A stretch of DNA of 64,000 nt. Source: Dryococelus australis. Lineage: Eukaryota; Arthropoda; Insecta; Phasmatodea; Phasmatidae. The notes below the pieces were generated by a model that saw only the letters and a list, made by a program, of their open reading frames with translations, was not told the origin of the DNA and ran no database searches. Numbering within the stretch: the stretch's first letter is position 1; every line of letters begins with the position of its first letter. The stretch lies in the NCBI GenBank assembly GCA_029891345.1, contig CM056994.1:224515991-224579990 (forward strand). The letters are read 5' to 3'. Below are positions 1 through 11,610 of the stretch, one piece after another. A program made the translations under genes and the position numbers.

Positions 1-216
1 TGCCGACTTAATGAATGAAATGTTCCATGAATTACCTTATAAGCATAATAATACATACATTTCGAGCTACAGCAATGCCTTTCTATTTTTGTGCCAATCA
101 AATGCCTTTTCTGAAAAGATTCTTAGGAGACGTTATATTAATACACTAAAAGAGAATTTTAATACTTATCTAATGGTCGATATATAAAAATAATAGTATA
201 CACCTGCAACTAAAAT

Positions 217-290
217 GCAGTGGTAGCTCCGTGGTAACATTGTTGGCTGAAGAGTAGAGGAATGTAGTTTGAAAACCAATCTGGGAGATA
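217..290 (+). repeat. Possible tRNA-derived SINE head
   Basis: The stretch carries an RNA polymerase III A-box-like motif (TAGCTCCGTGGT, about 227-238) and, about 30 nt on, a degenerate B-box-like motif (AGTTTGAAAACC, near 268). That is the order and spacing of a tRNA gene. It does not fold convincingly as an intact tRNA by eye, and AT-rich sequence follows, which suits a SINE head or decayed tRNA pseudogene. No second copy was found in the window, so the SINE reading is an inference. Confidence 0.35.
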
Positions 291-1311
291 GAATTTTTAT
301 CAGTTTATAATGCATTCTTTAAATGTATTTAACATTACAATGCACATTTAACATAATTATAAAGAGAGTATTAGTGTAATAAAATGAAACTAGCCCGTAT
401 TATCAGTGCATAGGGGTGTGCTATGTAAATATAATAAATCAAAATGGAATAATATAATATTAGTATACTAATTTTATCATTCTCCATTCTGCAGTATTAC
501 CATGTATGATACAGTCATAAAACAAGGTTAAATGAATAAAATGATGTAAATGTAATGAATAATGTGATTTGTTTATACGAATGGGCACAGAGCAAGTAAG
601 GAGCCAAGAGCGGACACTTCTACGTTGTAACGATCTTCTTATTTTGAAGTCATTTTCAGGGGTGGTGGGTGGATGGTAGGTGCCTGGATTAATACCAATA
701 GCAAACACGCATTACGAAAAATAATCACCTAGTATAATAAAACAAAAATAATAGTTTTTAAATGATTATTAAGAAATAAACACACTTCATTGAGTAGTTA
801 ATAATCACACTGTGTTCAATGTTTAATAAAATAGCTTATTTACAAAAAAGAAAATTTTTTTTTTAAAGGCTATTGCCAGGTAGCATTTTACACTTACATT
901 ATATTTACAGCTTGCATTATTCGTGAGAGGTTCTAGAACGAAGCTTTAAAATTGCTTTATTAGCACCTACTTGACTAACACCATTTAGTTGCCGAATGCT
1001 TTTTCGGCAATAATTAAATATATAGCTGTGCTGTTTGTGTTAGTTCTATGTTTGAAATATTTACATTACCTTCAAATGTGACCAACAGAATAGAATACAT
1101 ATTGCACAAGAAGTGCAAAAAGCGATTAAATATTTATAATTGTTTATTTAAGTTATTAAATCAGCACCTGAAATATATGTAGGTTAAATCAGTATGTTTG
1201 AGATAGAAAAACTCATAGTTTTGGCTCAAAACCGATCTGTTCCATAAAATAATTAATTCAAGAGGTAAAATGCATATGTTGGTATTTCCACAGGCACTAA
1301 CTTCAAATAAC
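291..1311. other. AT-rich non-coding stretch
   Basis: No domain-bearing reading frame, RNA gene or clear repeat was recognised. Only short chance reading frames are present, such as 460-708 on the minus strand. Poly-A and poly-T runs are common. Confidence 0.6.
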
Positions 1312-2505
1312 TAGAGATGGGGAGTATTTACTGTACCTGGTATTTTGTGCCTGTTCCGAACATGGAACAGATACCATAAATGAGTACTGTCTAAATGTAC
1401 CAAGTATGAAGTGCCTTATTCTTCGGTAGGACGTGGATCAGGTTTAGAGAAGTGTCTTCTGTGTCTATCTCATAGCACTAATTTGTCATCTGGGCATGCA
1501 TGAAGCTTAAACAGGTCTTGAGGGGGTGGAGTATGGTAGCTTGGGCTCCAAGAAGTGAGTAAACAGGAGATGAAAGCCATCTTTTTTTTTTCTCTTTGGT
1601 TCCCGCATATGCACGATGAGCGAAGCATTGTCCTTTGGAAAAGGGAAGGAAAGTTATTTTACCGTTCGTGTTCAAAGAAAGATAGAAGTAGAAGCAAAAA
1701 AGAGTTACCAGATAGTGCTGTCGGGTATTTCCTTTTGTGTTCCACAGAATATGAACTGTGTGGAACGAGAATAACCAATACCTTGTTTCCCTCGTAGGAA
1801 GGCGATAACCAATACCTGCTAAATATTGCTTCCCGTTGTTGTTCCGAGTACACGTACATTCATTACTGTTCCAAATAACGGCAGATGAAAACTTCATGCC
1901 CTCAGTCGGTTTTTAGTAAATATAAACAGATGGTGTTACTGAACTCGTACAGATGCAGAGTTTGTAATATTTGTCATATGTAATAAAAACAGAAACTTAC
2001 ATGTAAACATTCAAGTAAGTTAATTGCATTGTTTCGCATATATTTAATTTGTGTAAAATTGAAGCTGTTCGGTGAGGATATTGTGCCAAGAATAATTTGA
2101 CAACACAAATTTTAGTCTAATATCTACTTCTAAATAACTTATATTTTAATTTGCATAAATATTGAATGAGAAATAATAATAATGAGAATAAATAATTTTA
2201 ACAATTTTTAAATACACAAACTTCCATTGTTTGTTTGATAAGAATTTTCATGTTTATGAATAGGTATATAAACATGATTCTTGGATACCTATATCCTATA
2301 TTTTTGCTGGGAAACGACTCAATTAAATACATTGTTTGAAATGTAAGGTATAAAAATGTGGCATGTATGACTTTGAGTACGAAATATCAGGTATTTTTCT
2401 GGAACAGTATCAGTGTGTGATGAGTACTGGAATAAGTACCCACTACCCATCTCTATAAATAGTCTAGTACTGGAATAAGTACCCACTACCCATCTCTATA
2501 ATAAC
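1312..2505. mobile_element. Non-autonomous element with TAGAGATGGG termini (hAT-like MITE)
   Basis: The left end reads TAGAGATGGGGAGTA and the right end reads TACCCACTACCCATCTCTA, so the outer 10 bases are an inverted repeat and the next bases are partly symmetric. TAGAGATGGG-type ends are seen on hAT superfamily elements. The roughly 1.1-1.2 kb body has no transposase-like reading frame; the 139-residue minus-strand frame at 1478-1897 has no recognisable domain. The right end is present twice because of a 43-bp tandem duplication. An 8-bp target duplication could not be fixed with confidence, so the exact borders are approximate. Confidence 0.5.
2423..2505 (+). repeat. 43-bp tandem duplication of an element end
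   Basis: The block beginning AGTACTGGAATAAGTACCCA occurs at 2423 and again at 2466, a 43-bp period. Both copies end in CCATCTCTATA. The duplicated unit is the terminal inverted repeat of the element to its left. Confidence 0.8.
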
Positions 2506-4904
2506 GTGTTTGTAAGCTCTATCTAGTATCTCCCCCCTGCAAATGGGCAGCAATACCACAGCACAGTGTGGATAGCAACACTTTTGAATGGAAATAATCG
2601 AAGTCAAATACAAAGCCAAGATATTGTATATATACTTTTTAAATTCCAAAATTTCTGTGGAAAAAATATTTATATTTACAAAATATCTATTTTTGTTTTC
2701 AATTCAACACACAGTATAATATATTATATTTTATTCCTTCTAATGTACATTACAATTATTGTAAATTACTATTAAATTTATAAAGAAATGCCTTTTTTTT
2801 ATAAGTGAGTCATATTAAGTGTAGCTATATCTAAAAACGAAAATATGCAACGTGCATGCATTGTAAACATGACAACAGTGTACGTCCATGATCCTTCGAC
2901 TAAAGGTAGTCCTCCTCTGGTCGGTGTTAAGAATACAATATAGTTAGCCCACCCTTAGTCCGCACTAACCTCGGACGAACTCCAAGGAAGATAATCTCTG
3001 GATCATCCTTGGACGAAGCTCTGACTATGAATAAGGCCACATGTATTCGCACAAGTACTAAAACTAAAACTGCCTGAGCATACGAAATATAGTGATGCTT
3101 GGAACCTCCACTACAGGAAGTGGTAGTGGTGCTTCAATTCTAGGCGAGTCTGCATGGCCCTATGAATAAGGCCCAGAAGCACTATCATAGTCTAAATACG
3201 AGGTAGACAGTTTATTCATCTTCTACGCATGTACCCAACTTTGACCTACCCCAATCCTACACAACTGTCAAAGTCACATGATCAACAGTGATGAATGTGT
3301 TTGTTACATCTTAATTTTATGTGACAAGCACTATTATACTAAACAAACACTTTTACCAGTTTGAATGTGATTAAAAAGTATTACAAATTTATTAGAGTAA
3401 GTATTAAAACATCTCAAAAGCACTTGTTACTAAACAGTGTTTCAACCTCAAACTAAATCTACACCATTTTTGCTAGACATATATAGTCCATTCCTTATTG
3501 GAAGCAACTTTCTCAGAGCCCTGCTAAATATCTACTTGCAGGCCCGTTTCATATCCTTCCGCCAAAAGTAAACAAACATTGCAATGTGACTGCCATGTAG
3601 CATCTGTCAAAATCAATGTTTACATGCCATTTGTGTACATGTGTTCGTATACTTTTGCTACACCTAAAAATAAACATTGAAATGTGACTTCTACTTTTAT
3701 ATCTGTCAAATGTGTTGTTTACAGTTTACAGCTTTTCAAAGAATTCTGTCTTAGGTCTATTAAAAAAATCATTTCATACGAATATTCATAGTTTAGGCCT
3801 ATAACAATATTTAGGTCAGCTTTATGACGTTTTAAAATGGCTGAATTAATGGTGGTTCTTATGGTTCCATTACATTAACATATTTGTTTTCCACGACATA
3901 GCACATTACACATAATTCACGTTAATATTTTGCCGCGACTGTGTTAAACACTGTTACAACTGCGGGGTAATGAACTGTAGTATCTAACGTTTTGTTATTG
4001 ATATGTGTTGTGTTATTTCTTTAAAAGGACATCTTCAGTTCGAATAACTAAGGAATAGACAGTCCAACGAAAAAGCGACATTAAAATCAAGCACATATCT
4101 CGTGTTGCTCATTTTTTGTTATAGAAACTTAACATATAGTGATGAATATGCACTCAAATAAGCCTACTGTAACTTTTATTCTACTCATATTTATATGTAT
4201 TGCTACTTACTGTGTATTAGGTTTATTGAAATTTATTGGGGCTGGGCTTGGTTATTTTGTTGGGATTGGTGGTAAATCACGTTACATGACTGTGTTTCAA
4301 ACACCCAGGGCAAAGATACAATGTTGTTATAAATAAACATACGTGGATGTAAATAAATAACTTCGTCATAAAAGCAGTTCACATTTAGAATGTATTAGTA
4401 TGTAATAGTTCACATAAATTATTTGAAATCACGCACACACAGATCCAGCGTAACTATCACCAAACAGCCATACCTCGCTATTTCACACGCAGTGGTTAAT
4501 GAAACACACAGTAACAGTATATTTATTACTGCCATGGAAAAACAGAATTATCACAACATCATAACTGGCTAACGTAGGTTAAAAAAAACACAAAATCTAC
4601 AAACGTGATGTGGTAATTTGAAGCATATTTCGGAGTAAGTATAATTTATGCTTCGTTTTTGTAAAACAGCAACACACCATGTCATGGCTAGCCACGTCTG
4701 CCAATTTCACTTTGTTTCTGCCCGATCATCATATCTATATATATTAAAATAAATATTCAAACATTAAAATCTCTTTTCAGTTGTAAATTACAGATTCAAA
4801 AATCATTATTTTGCTATAATAAGTATGAAACATGCTATAATTGAAAACATGTACAACTTTACCACGTACTAGCGAATTGAAACTTCTGAGTGTGAAAGAA
4901 ACAA
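2506..4904. other. AT-rich non-coding stretch with a repeated CTATGAATAAGGCC motif
   Basis: No gene is recognised. The 14-base motif CTATGAATAAGGCC occurs at 3025-3038 and 3160-3173, 135 bp apart, in a slightly GC-richer patch (about 2880-3300) that may be an old repeat. A 65-residue frame at 4139-4336 has one hydrophobic stretch but no family resemblance and lies in AT-rich DNA. Confidence 0.5.
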
Positions 4905-4959
<55 letters not shown>

Positions 4960-4972
4960 AGAGCGACAAAGC
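4905..4972 (+). repeat. (GA)n microsatellite
   Basis: About 68 bp of almost pure alternating GA, with one AA interruption near its end. It inflates the reading frame at 4841-5068, which is not a gene. Confidence 0.95.
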
Positions 4973-7900
4973 TCGCTCAGCAGACAGTTGCTTCAAAATT
5001 GCTCTCACTCGATAAAACAACACAGTACCATTATGGCCTACTCACAATATTTTCCACTGATATTTTAAACTGTAAAAATGAGATATGTTGCCATCGGGGC
5101 TACATAAATATTTAGATGTTTCAATAGGCACCATTAAATTTACAAATAGTATACTCAAAAAGTAGGTTAAAATAATATTTTAACTGTGAACTATTTCTTA
5201 CCGGCCGTTGCCAACATGTCGCTGATCTCGCTGTTGTTAATTCATATTTTAAAATAAATAAATATTACAAGTCATAGAAGATATTAAGGTAAAGGTTCCT
5301 TTATTCAATAATGCAGTACTCTAAAGTTAACCACAGTGTTATGTATTTGTGGAATACAGGTTATTGAAAAAACAGGTTATTGAAAAAACAGGTTGACATG
5401 TTTTGCCTAGAGAATTTTTTTAAAGGTTGATTTTCATAAATTGCTTCCAATCGGGAATTGACTATAGGCAGAAAAGTAGTTCAATGTTGGTCTGTGCACA
5501 GCCAGTTAGATTGGTCTGTCTCACCTTTAGTCTATGAGCAATATTTCCTTTCACACCAAAGAAGTAAAGCTGTCCAGTATTGGTGTATTGAATTATTTGA
5601 TTGATTTTTTTTTACCAAAACGGCTAGCAAAAATGCATTGATTTAATTTTATGTTACAATACTGTTAAGTAATCAAGTGATTTGAGATGTTCTTATTTCA
5701 AACATTTTCTAACCAATCTGTAATGCAGTATGAATAAATTAAAAATGGTAAAAGTTTTTTTATTAATATAGTGGTGCTTGTCATTTAAAATTTAATTTAT
5801 ATACAAACACTTTCATGTCTGTTGACCATGTAACTTTGCTAGTTTAGTTTTTTTTTTTTTTGGGTTGTCAATGTTAGGTACATTGCGCAGAAGGCTAAGG
5901 CCATGTTCTGTTACCTGCACAATGCGAATATGTGCAGCGAAGTAGTTCCGATCCCTTCTCACAAGAGAATCGTTGCACTTAACTCGTCATTCTACTTCTG
6001 GCCAATCTCACGCATAACCTACACGAGGAAAAAGCACAAATGCTTCATGCGCTGACATCACAGTGGCTGGAAAATGCCTAAATATGCATTTTGGAGGTTA
6101 GAATCTGTGGCAATCGAGGTCAAGTGTGTTGGTTTTAGGAAACATACGCAATATTGAGTGTACTGAATGATTCTGCAACTAAATCATATAATACTAATGA
6201 CGAACAAATGTGTTTTGGTGAAGTAAAATTGAAAGGATTTCCATAGGAAAACACGTTTTTAAAAGGTTGCGAATTTAACTAACAGTAAGTTTCCGTAAAT
6301 TGTTACTATAATTATTGAAATGCACGTGACCTCTAAAAGTCGCACTTTCATCACTTTTGTAGTTTGTAAATAATATTTGTTTCTTAGCTTATATCATGAA
6401 TTCTATGAGTGTAAGGTCAACTTCTTCCAAAGTGTGTGTGTGTTGTGTGTATATATTGTTGCATATGTACGAATACGAACGACGTATATATCGCATTTTG
6501 TTTTTTCATTGAAGTTAAAATTTTTGAAGTTACAATAATTTGAATGTTATTTCATTACGAGCAAAATATTCTACTACTCCATCAAAACAAATCCGTCTCA
6601 TGAAAGACATTAATCTAAATGACACCCCCCCTTTTTTTTTTTTTTTTTTTTCATCAAATACTTTTTCAGCCATTCAAATAAACAGAACTCAAGCAAACGT
6701 AACTAGGCAAAAATAAAGCAGGCTGGAATGCCTACCTGTCACATGTTAATCTACTGTGTGTACGACTTTGAGGTTAATATGTACTCGTGGTGGCTGTTAA
6801 ATATTTAATATTCGATTAATTTTATTATGCCCGGTTTACATATAAGAGAATTGTAAACAATTTATCATGTCAAATCGTACGATAGGATCACGAGTTTACC
6901 ATCGTCGTGTATGTAATCGTATACAAAACGCTCAAATTACGCGCCGAAAATAGAGCATGGAAGTTGTTCTGTTCCCCAGCCCAGCATTAAATGTATGTAG
7001 TAACGGAACCACTGGTGGCTATGCAGCTGTTCGCATTAATACAGGAAACAGAACACGGTCTTGGAATATACGCTGTCTACTTAATCTGTAGTCTATGACG
7101 AAAACAGGTGAAAATGGGTGGGTGTGATCAATCATGAATGTTAGTAATCAAAAGGTAAGGTGGTAAAGTCCTTTGAAAGGTTGTTTATTATTTATGTTCA
7201 ATTTAAATTTCGCGATCGGCAGGATTACTCTCTGCATACTTTTTGCTTTGGGGTAGTGAAGAATCTATGTAAGTTCTATAATAAATATGAAATATTTTTT
7301 TCCCGCATTTGAAGAAAAAAATTAAATTCGTTAGCCGCACGTTGATGTTAATTTAATAGTTGTTTTGTTGGAGAGGTACGAAATGTGATTGTCAAATAAT
7401 TTTATCTATTAACCATAGATTGTAATCAAAACGTGTGCCAAGGCATACTGAAACATTTAGGCCCCAGGAATGGTTATACATTTGCCAGCAATAATTATTA
7501 ATTTTCTATTATTTCATAATAATGTATTGAAAAACGTATTACTACTACATTGCGTAATCCAACTAATTATTCGCTGTTATCACAAAAGTTGCCCTGGCGC
7601 TAATTCAGTAATTAGAGCTTTTTTGTGTGATAATTAAAATTTGCTTTGTATCACCACAAGGATATAATGGATCATTATGGTTTGGAACTTAAAATAGCAC
7701 ATAATGATAATTTCAATTATATCGGTCAGAAGGAGGAAGTGTACACTATAAAGTTCTTTTCAAAAACATATTGTGGGCCTACCATCGTGAAGGTGTATGA
7801 ACTGAACATAAGGGCAGGTTGCCACAGTTGACATGTTCAAAGGTGTTCTATTGTGTACATTACAAAAAATGTGCTGTAAATGTGCAAATTCTATATAATT

Positions 7901-8040
7901 ACAATTTTTCACATAGTTTTGTTTCAGACACCTCAGTAATAAACAAGGTAAATGTCATTTTTCATGATGTATATCCTTATGGACACAAGTATGTAAGAAT
8001 TAAACATACATATTCCAAACTGCCTTTCAGACACAAAATT
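4973..8040. other. AT-rich non-coding stretch
   Basis: No recognisable gene. Minor features are an 18-bp unit (CAGGTTATTGAAAAAA) repeated twice near 5355-5393 and a C7/T-rich homopolymer tract at about 6625-6651. The short frames at 7646-7831 and 7819-8217 show no domain. Confidence 0.6.
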
Positions 8041-8565
8041 TTTTGTAATAATTTTATTTTAATCTTCAGCTGGCAATTAAGCTTACCCAGTGGCAGACAC
8101 CTCTTTCCCTCATCCCGTTTCACATTCCATTTCCTCTTAAATCGCCCAACCCCCTACACCATTACCTCTCCTACAACACATTCCACTCACCAGCATGGAC
8201 TTTTCTCTTTCTGTTGACATCCATAACCTCTGAAACTTCCTACTGTTTGTCCCTCTCCCTCTGTACAGCACCTTGGCTAAATGTCCACTTAACTTCCCCC
8301 ATCCTCCCATTCCATTCACCATCCTGTAGGTACATCCACCTGACCAGCCTCACCTGTCCTGTAGGAAGCACCACCTCACTTTTTCTTTCATCATTAAGGA
8401 TGGTCTAAAATTCCTTTCATCCCTACCTTCTTCATTTACCCTTAACCCCTGATGTAGCCCTAGCTTCTTCTGACGAGGACTCCCCCACTTTCACCCTCTG
8501 TTTTCTCCTCCTTAGAAAGTTGCCTATCTAATCTATTACCCAATTACCATCCAGTAACTTATCCA
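8041..8565. other. Strand-asymmetric pyrimidine-rich stretch
   Basis: The plus strand is strongly C/T-rich for about 500 bp (the minus strand is purine-rich), unlike the surrounding A/T-rich DNA. It lies directly downstream, in minus-strand sense, of a LINE RT fragment, so it may be a decayed part of that element. No protein family is visible in any frame. Confidence 0.45.
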
Positions 8566-8730
8566 CTTTTTGCATCAAAATCCTGCGTTCTCTCATCTAC
8601 TGCCTGCACCAAATCCTCCAGAGGTCCAGCCAGTGGCATCTCACATGAGTAACCTGCCCTAAAACCATGTTGGTACTCCTGCAACCACTTCTTTTTATTC
8701 GTAACCCCTACCATATACTGTAGTACAAGC
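8566..8730 (-). pseudogene. LINE reverse transcriptase fragment (CR1-like)
   Basis: Read on the minus strand this encodes a stretch containing LQEYQHGFRAGYSC and, 20 residues later, EDLVQAVDER. This is the conserved RT segment of CR1/Rex-type non-LTR elements, where the usual pattern is a QHGFR block followed by a D-E-R/K helix. A homologous plus-strand fragment with nearly the same words lies at about 20.0 kb, so both come from one family. Only about 50 codons are recognisable; the fragment then runs out of similarity and shows stops. Dead fragment, not expressed as a protein. Family assignment is from motif memory, not a search. Confidence 0.6.
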
Positions 8731-8872
8731 CTCCATCATATTTCCTGTACTCAATGTGAGATGCATAGTGTTCTAGTCCCTCAACCAGACTCTAAACCAC
8801 TCTCGGTTAACTATGCAAATACCTGGGGTGCGAGGTGGTAGACTTACAAATGATAAAATATAAAACTTCACA

Positions 8873-8878
8873 TTTATT
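8873..8878 (-). terminator. Polyadenylation signal in the LTR
   Basis: AATAAA on the minus strand, followed by T-rich sequence. It is correctly placed downstream of the TATA box for the R/U5 part of an LTR. Confidence 0.45.
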
Positions 8879-9300
8879 CTCAGTTTGTTTACAATTATAT
8901 ATAGAATACAATAATGTAAAAATTACAACAAGTATGACTTATAGCAACGTGCTTGATTGAAGCGTCAGAACAGATTCTGCAAGCAAAAGGACAAACATTA
9001 AGGCTGAGATATTAAATTACTTTCATACATTAATGCTCGTAATTTGCTGCAACTAGCTTTCCCTAACTGATGACCTGCACTTGGAACAGGATTTATCTAC
9101 CGCTGAATGATACGTCGACCACGGCACGAAGCTCCTCCGTCATGAGATGGGTGATCCAGTTGTCCTCGCAGCTGATTGGCTGAGCTGACTGGCTGATGTC
9201 CTCCGTCGCCCAGTGTCTCCTGGTCACCGACTTGCAGATGCCCTGGAGTCCGTCACGCCTGAGTATCGTATAGTGGGGGGCTGACCCGGAACTGAACATC

Positions 9301-9308
9301 CATTTATA
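9301..9308 (-). promoter_or_regulatory. TATA box of the LTR
   Basis: TATAAATG on the minus strand, in a GC-rich context typical of an LTR promoter. It lies about 140 bp inside the proposed LTR start. Confidence 0.5.
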
Positions 9309-9448
9309 GTAGCCCATATGACGTCGTTGCCACACTGCAAAACACTGTGCCTTCCACCTTTGGAGCCGGAGCCATGTCCTCAACATCATGGCCAACGTAA
9401 GGCACACCTACCGGAGTGCCACGGGTTTGAGACGTAGGGGTCACAACA

Positions 9449-10652
9449 GGGCCCTCCTCTGGGCGCAGCCGACCCCGACTGCAGTGGAGGCGACCTGGAA
9501 AGGCCGCTGGGAGGCGTCGTGAGAGGCAAAGAGGTGCAACGTGACGGGTGAGGCATGATGTAACAACTTTACAGGGCAGGCAGCAATGGGAGGGCGGAAT
9601 GACGGAAGAGCTCTCTTCCCCATCAATACACTGCAATCGGTGGGTTATAACAAAAAGTGTCCTACGTGCACAAATTAATGTGAGTTCAAAGCGATGCAAG
9701 CAAGTCAGGAAGGGGCTGCTACGCCATAGTACGAGAACATGTATTGACAGGAACTGAAATCTTTAGTAATGTAATCAAACAAAGTTATTGCGTGGTAATG
9801 GTGCCATGAAAACAATAAGAAATGATATTCTATTACTAATGACCTGTAAGTATCAAAGCCAAGAGAAGACTTAAATATACATGTATGTACACAAAACAAT
9901 AAAGCCAGTGAACGCCTACATTGAAACCGTTGTGTTGTGTCGCCCACGGAAATAGGGGGGTGTTGCCGCCACATGTAAGGCGCTTGCGTGAGCAAAGAAA
10001 ACTTTGAAAATGAACTCCTAGACACAGAACACAAGGAAGGGATGGGAGAGAAATCTGCGCTTGTAATACAACACTCCACTGCGTATTAAAAATTAGTGAA
10101 ACTATAGCCAATAAGATTAGGTGGAGCTAGTAGCAAGGTTAGGCCTACTTAGAATACTAATAACGATACACAAGGACGTGACATGCGGAAACACATGAAA
10201 TTACAAGCGAATAGAAAAAACAGGCCACTAGCTATGCCTGTGTTGGCAACCCTGCCGCTGCAGTTGGCACAAAGTCGGGTTGGCACCATTGACATGCTGA
10301 CAGCAGCACAAGCATTCACAATACCGCCCCGTTACAAATGCGTCAGCTGGGTGACGTGGTCCGCTTCACACGTCATATCTGCTTCTGCAGACAGGTGATT
10401 CAAAGACACAGCATCCCACGTGTATCCGTGAAGGTACGTGGACGCGACATCACATGCATGTACAAATTTAAGAAAATCACAGAACCAACACTTGACTTAA
10501 ACATAGTGAACACTAAAATATAAAGAAAATGACAACAGTTACAGCTGGACAGAGAAGACCCAGCTGGAAATAGGCTCCCCTAGAAAAGTGGAAGGCGGCA
10601 AGAATGCCCTGAGGCCCGGCTGGAGCCGACTTAATACAAATGAAAACTCACA
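9449..10652 (-). other. Region between the env-like frame and the LTR
   Basis: No protein family is recognised in this 1.2-kb interval. It is GC-richer than the window average between about 9.45 and 10.4 kb and has several overlapping chance frames (for example 9705-10079 and 9836-10111, minus). It probably holds the 3' untranslated part of the gypsy-like element, possibly with decayed env sequence. Confidence 0.4.
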
Positions 10653-11380
10653 TTAGTTCTCTCTAACAATCTTATTCATTAACAATGAGAGACGTAACAT
10701 TTTGATAAACAATACTATAAGCACAGTGAAAAGTACAATCAAAGTACCGCCTGAAATGTAATTGAATGTACCCTGATGAAGGAAAGAAAATGCTGTACTG
10801 GTAGGCAGAAAGGAACTATAAAGTGACATTTCAAATGATGAAATGGCAGGAAGGGACACATGTTGAATCCGCCATTGCGCACCCAAAGCACTGGATACGG
10901 TATTACAATGTATACCAGATGTTAGCGCAAGTTGGTGTTAGTTGTGTAGGCACCTTAATAACACACAATTCGTTCTGAAATCGCAATGGAACTGGGACTA
11001 CCTTGAAAATGCGCCAAGCGGCAGTGTAAGATATAATTATTGCAGTGGGAATGTATAAATTGTGGACGTGTAATGTTTGCTGGCCAGTATATCCATGTAC
11101 AGTGTATAAATCCATGTATGTGAGTTTGTTTGGTCCGGCCGGACAGTGTGAACGTGTTATAGAGAAGTAATACTGTAACATAGTGGAACACTGAAACTGT
11201 ACACCAAATTGACGTCAAGGGGATGCCAAGAAGCCCCACCAATTTCCGGAGAGTGGCGTCGCCTGGTGGTGCCAACAGGAGGCACGCCAGAAGGGTGAGT
11301 GTTGCAGCTTTCGTGGGCAGCACCGTGGCTGTGGTCACCACCGTCCTCTGGCTGTGCCCACGCTCAGGAGGAGGGGGTAC
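10653..11380 (-). pseudogene. Env-like glycoprotein remnant of the gypsy-like element
   Basis: Immediately downstream of the integrase, the minus strand has a frame beginning near 11341 with a strongly hydrophobic N-terminal segment like a signal peptide. A second frame (10653-10886) ends in a hydrophobic membrane-spanning segment of about 18 residues followed by a short basic tail and a stop. Signal peptide at one end and a membrane anchor plus short tail at the other is the layout of an envelope protein, and the position after integrase is where errantiviruses carry env. The span is only about 240 codons, roughly half the usual length, and the two parts are in different frames, so it is deleted and broken. 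No fusion peptide or cleavage motif was recognised. The env reading is inference from position and hydrophobicity. Confidence 0.4.
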
Positions 11381-11610
11381 ATCCCAGCAGCTTTTGCGTG
11401 CGCGCCATCGCCAACGTGAAGTTCTGCTGGGTGCTGGTCCTCGCTGGAGTCATGGATGGAGTTACACTTTCAGAGTAACGCAATCACATATTGCAAAAAT
11501 ATTAGGAACATTTTAATTCCATGAAATGGAATCATAGGTATACACACAAAAACACTAATTTGCAATGTGCAATTTTCACATTGCACGTACTAACAAAGTC
11601 CAGTTTTGGT
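11381..11610 (-). other. Integrase-to-env spacer
   Basis: Short interval between the last recognisable integrase residues and the env-like frame. It contains one GC-rich patch (11340-11470) and otherwise AT-rich sequence. No motif is assigned. Confidence 0.4.

Larger units (their letters stand above)
8820..9448 (-). repeat. Probable 3' LTR of the gypsy-like element (or a solo LTR)
   Basis: On the minus strand the block starts with TGTTGTGACCCC at 9448, preceded by a purine-rich AGAGGAGGG run that could be the polypurine tract. It contains a TATA box and, about 430 bp downstream, an AATAAA signal. It ends near 8.82-8.84 kb, where several CA dinucleotides could be the terminus. Base composition is GC-rich in U3 compared with its surroundings. 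No partner LTR exists in the window, so the 3' boundary is uncertain and a solo LTR from another element is possible. Confidence 0.5.

Noticed and set aside
1478..1897. 139-codon minus-strand frame
   Set aside because: It lies inside a MITE, has low-complexity composition and no domain.
4139..4336. 65-codon frame with one hydrophobic segment
   Set aside because: Hydrophobic residues are expected by chance from T-rich DNA; nothing else supports it.
9093..9699. Overlapping minus-strand frames of 104 and 131 codons
   Set aside because: They run through the GC-rich LTR with its TATA box and purine tract; no protein family resembles them.
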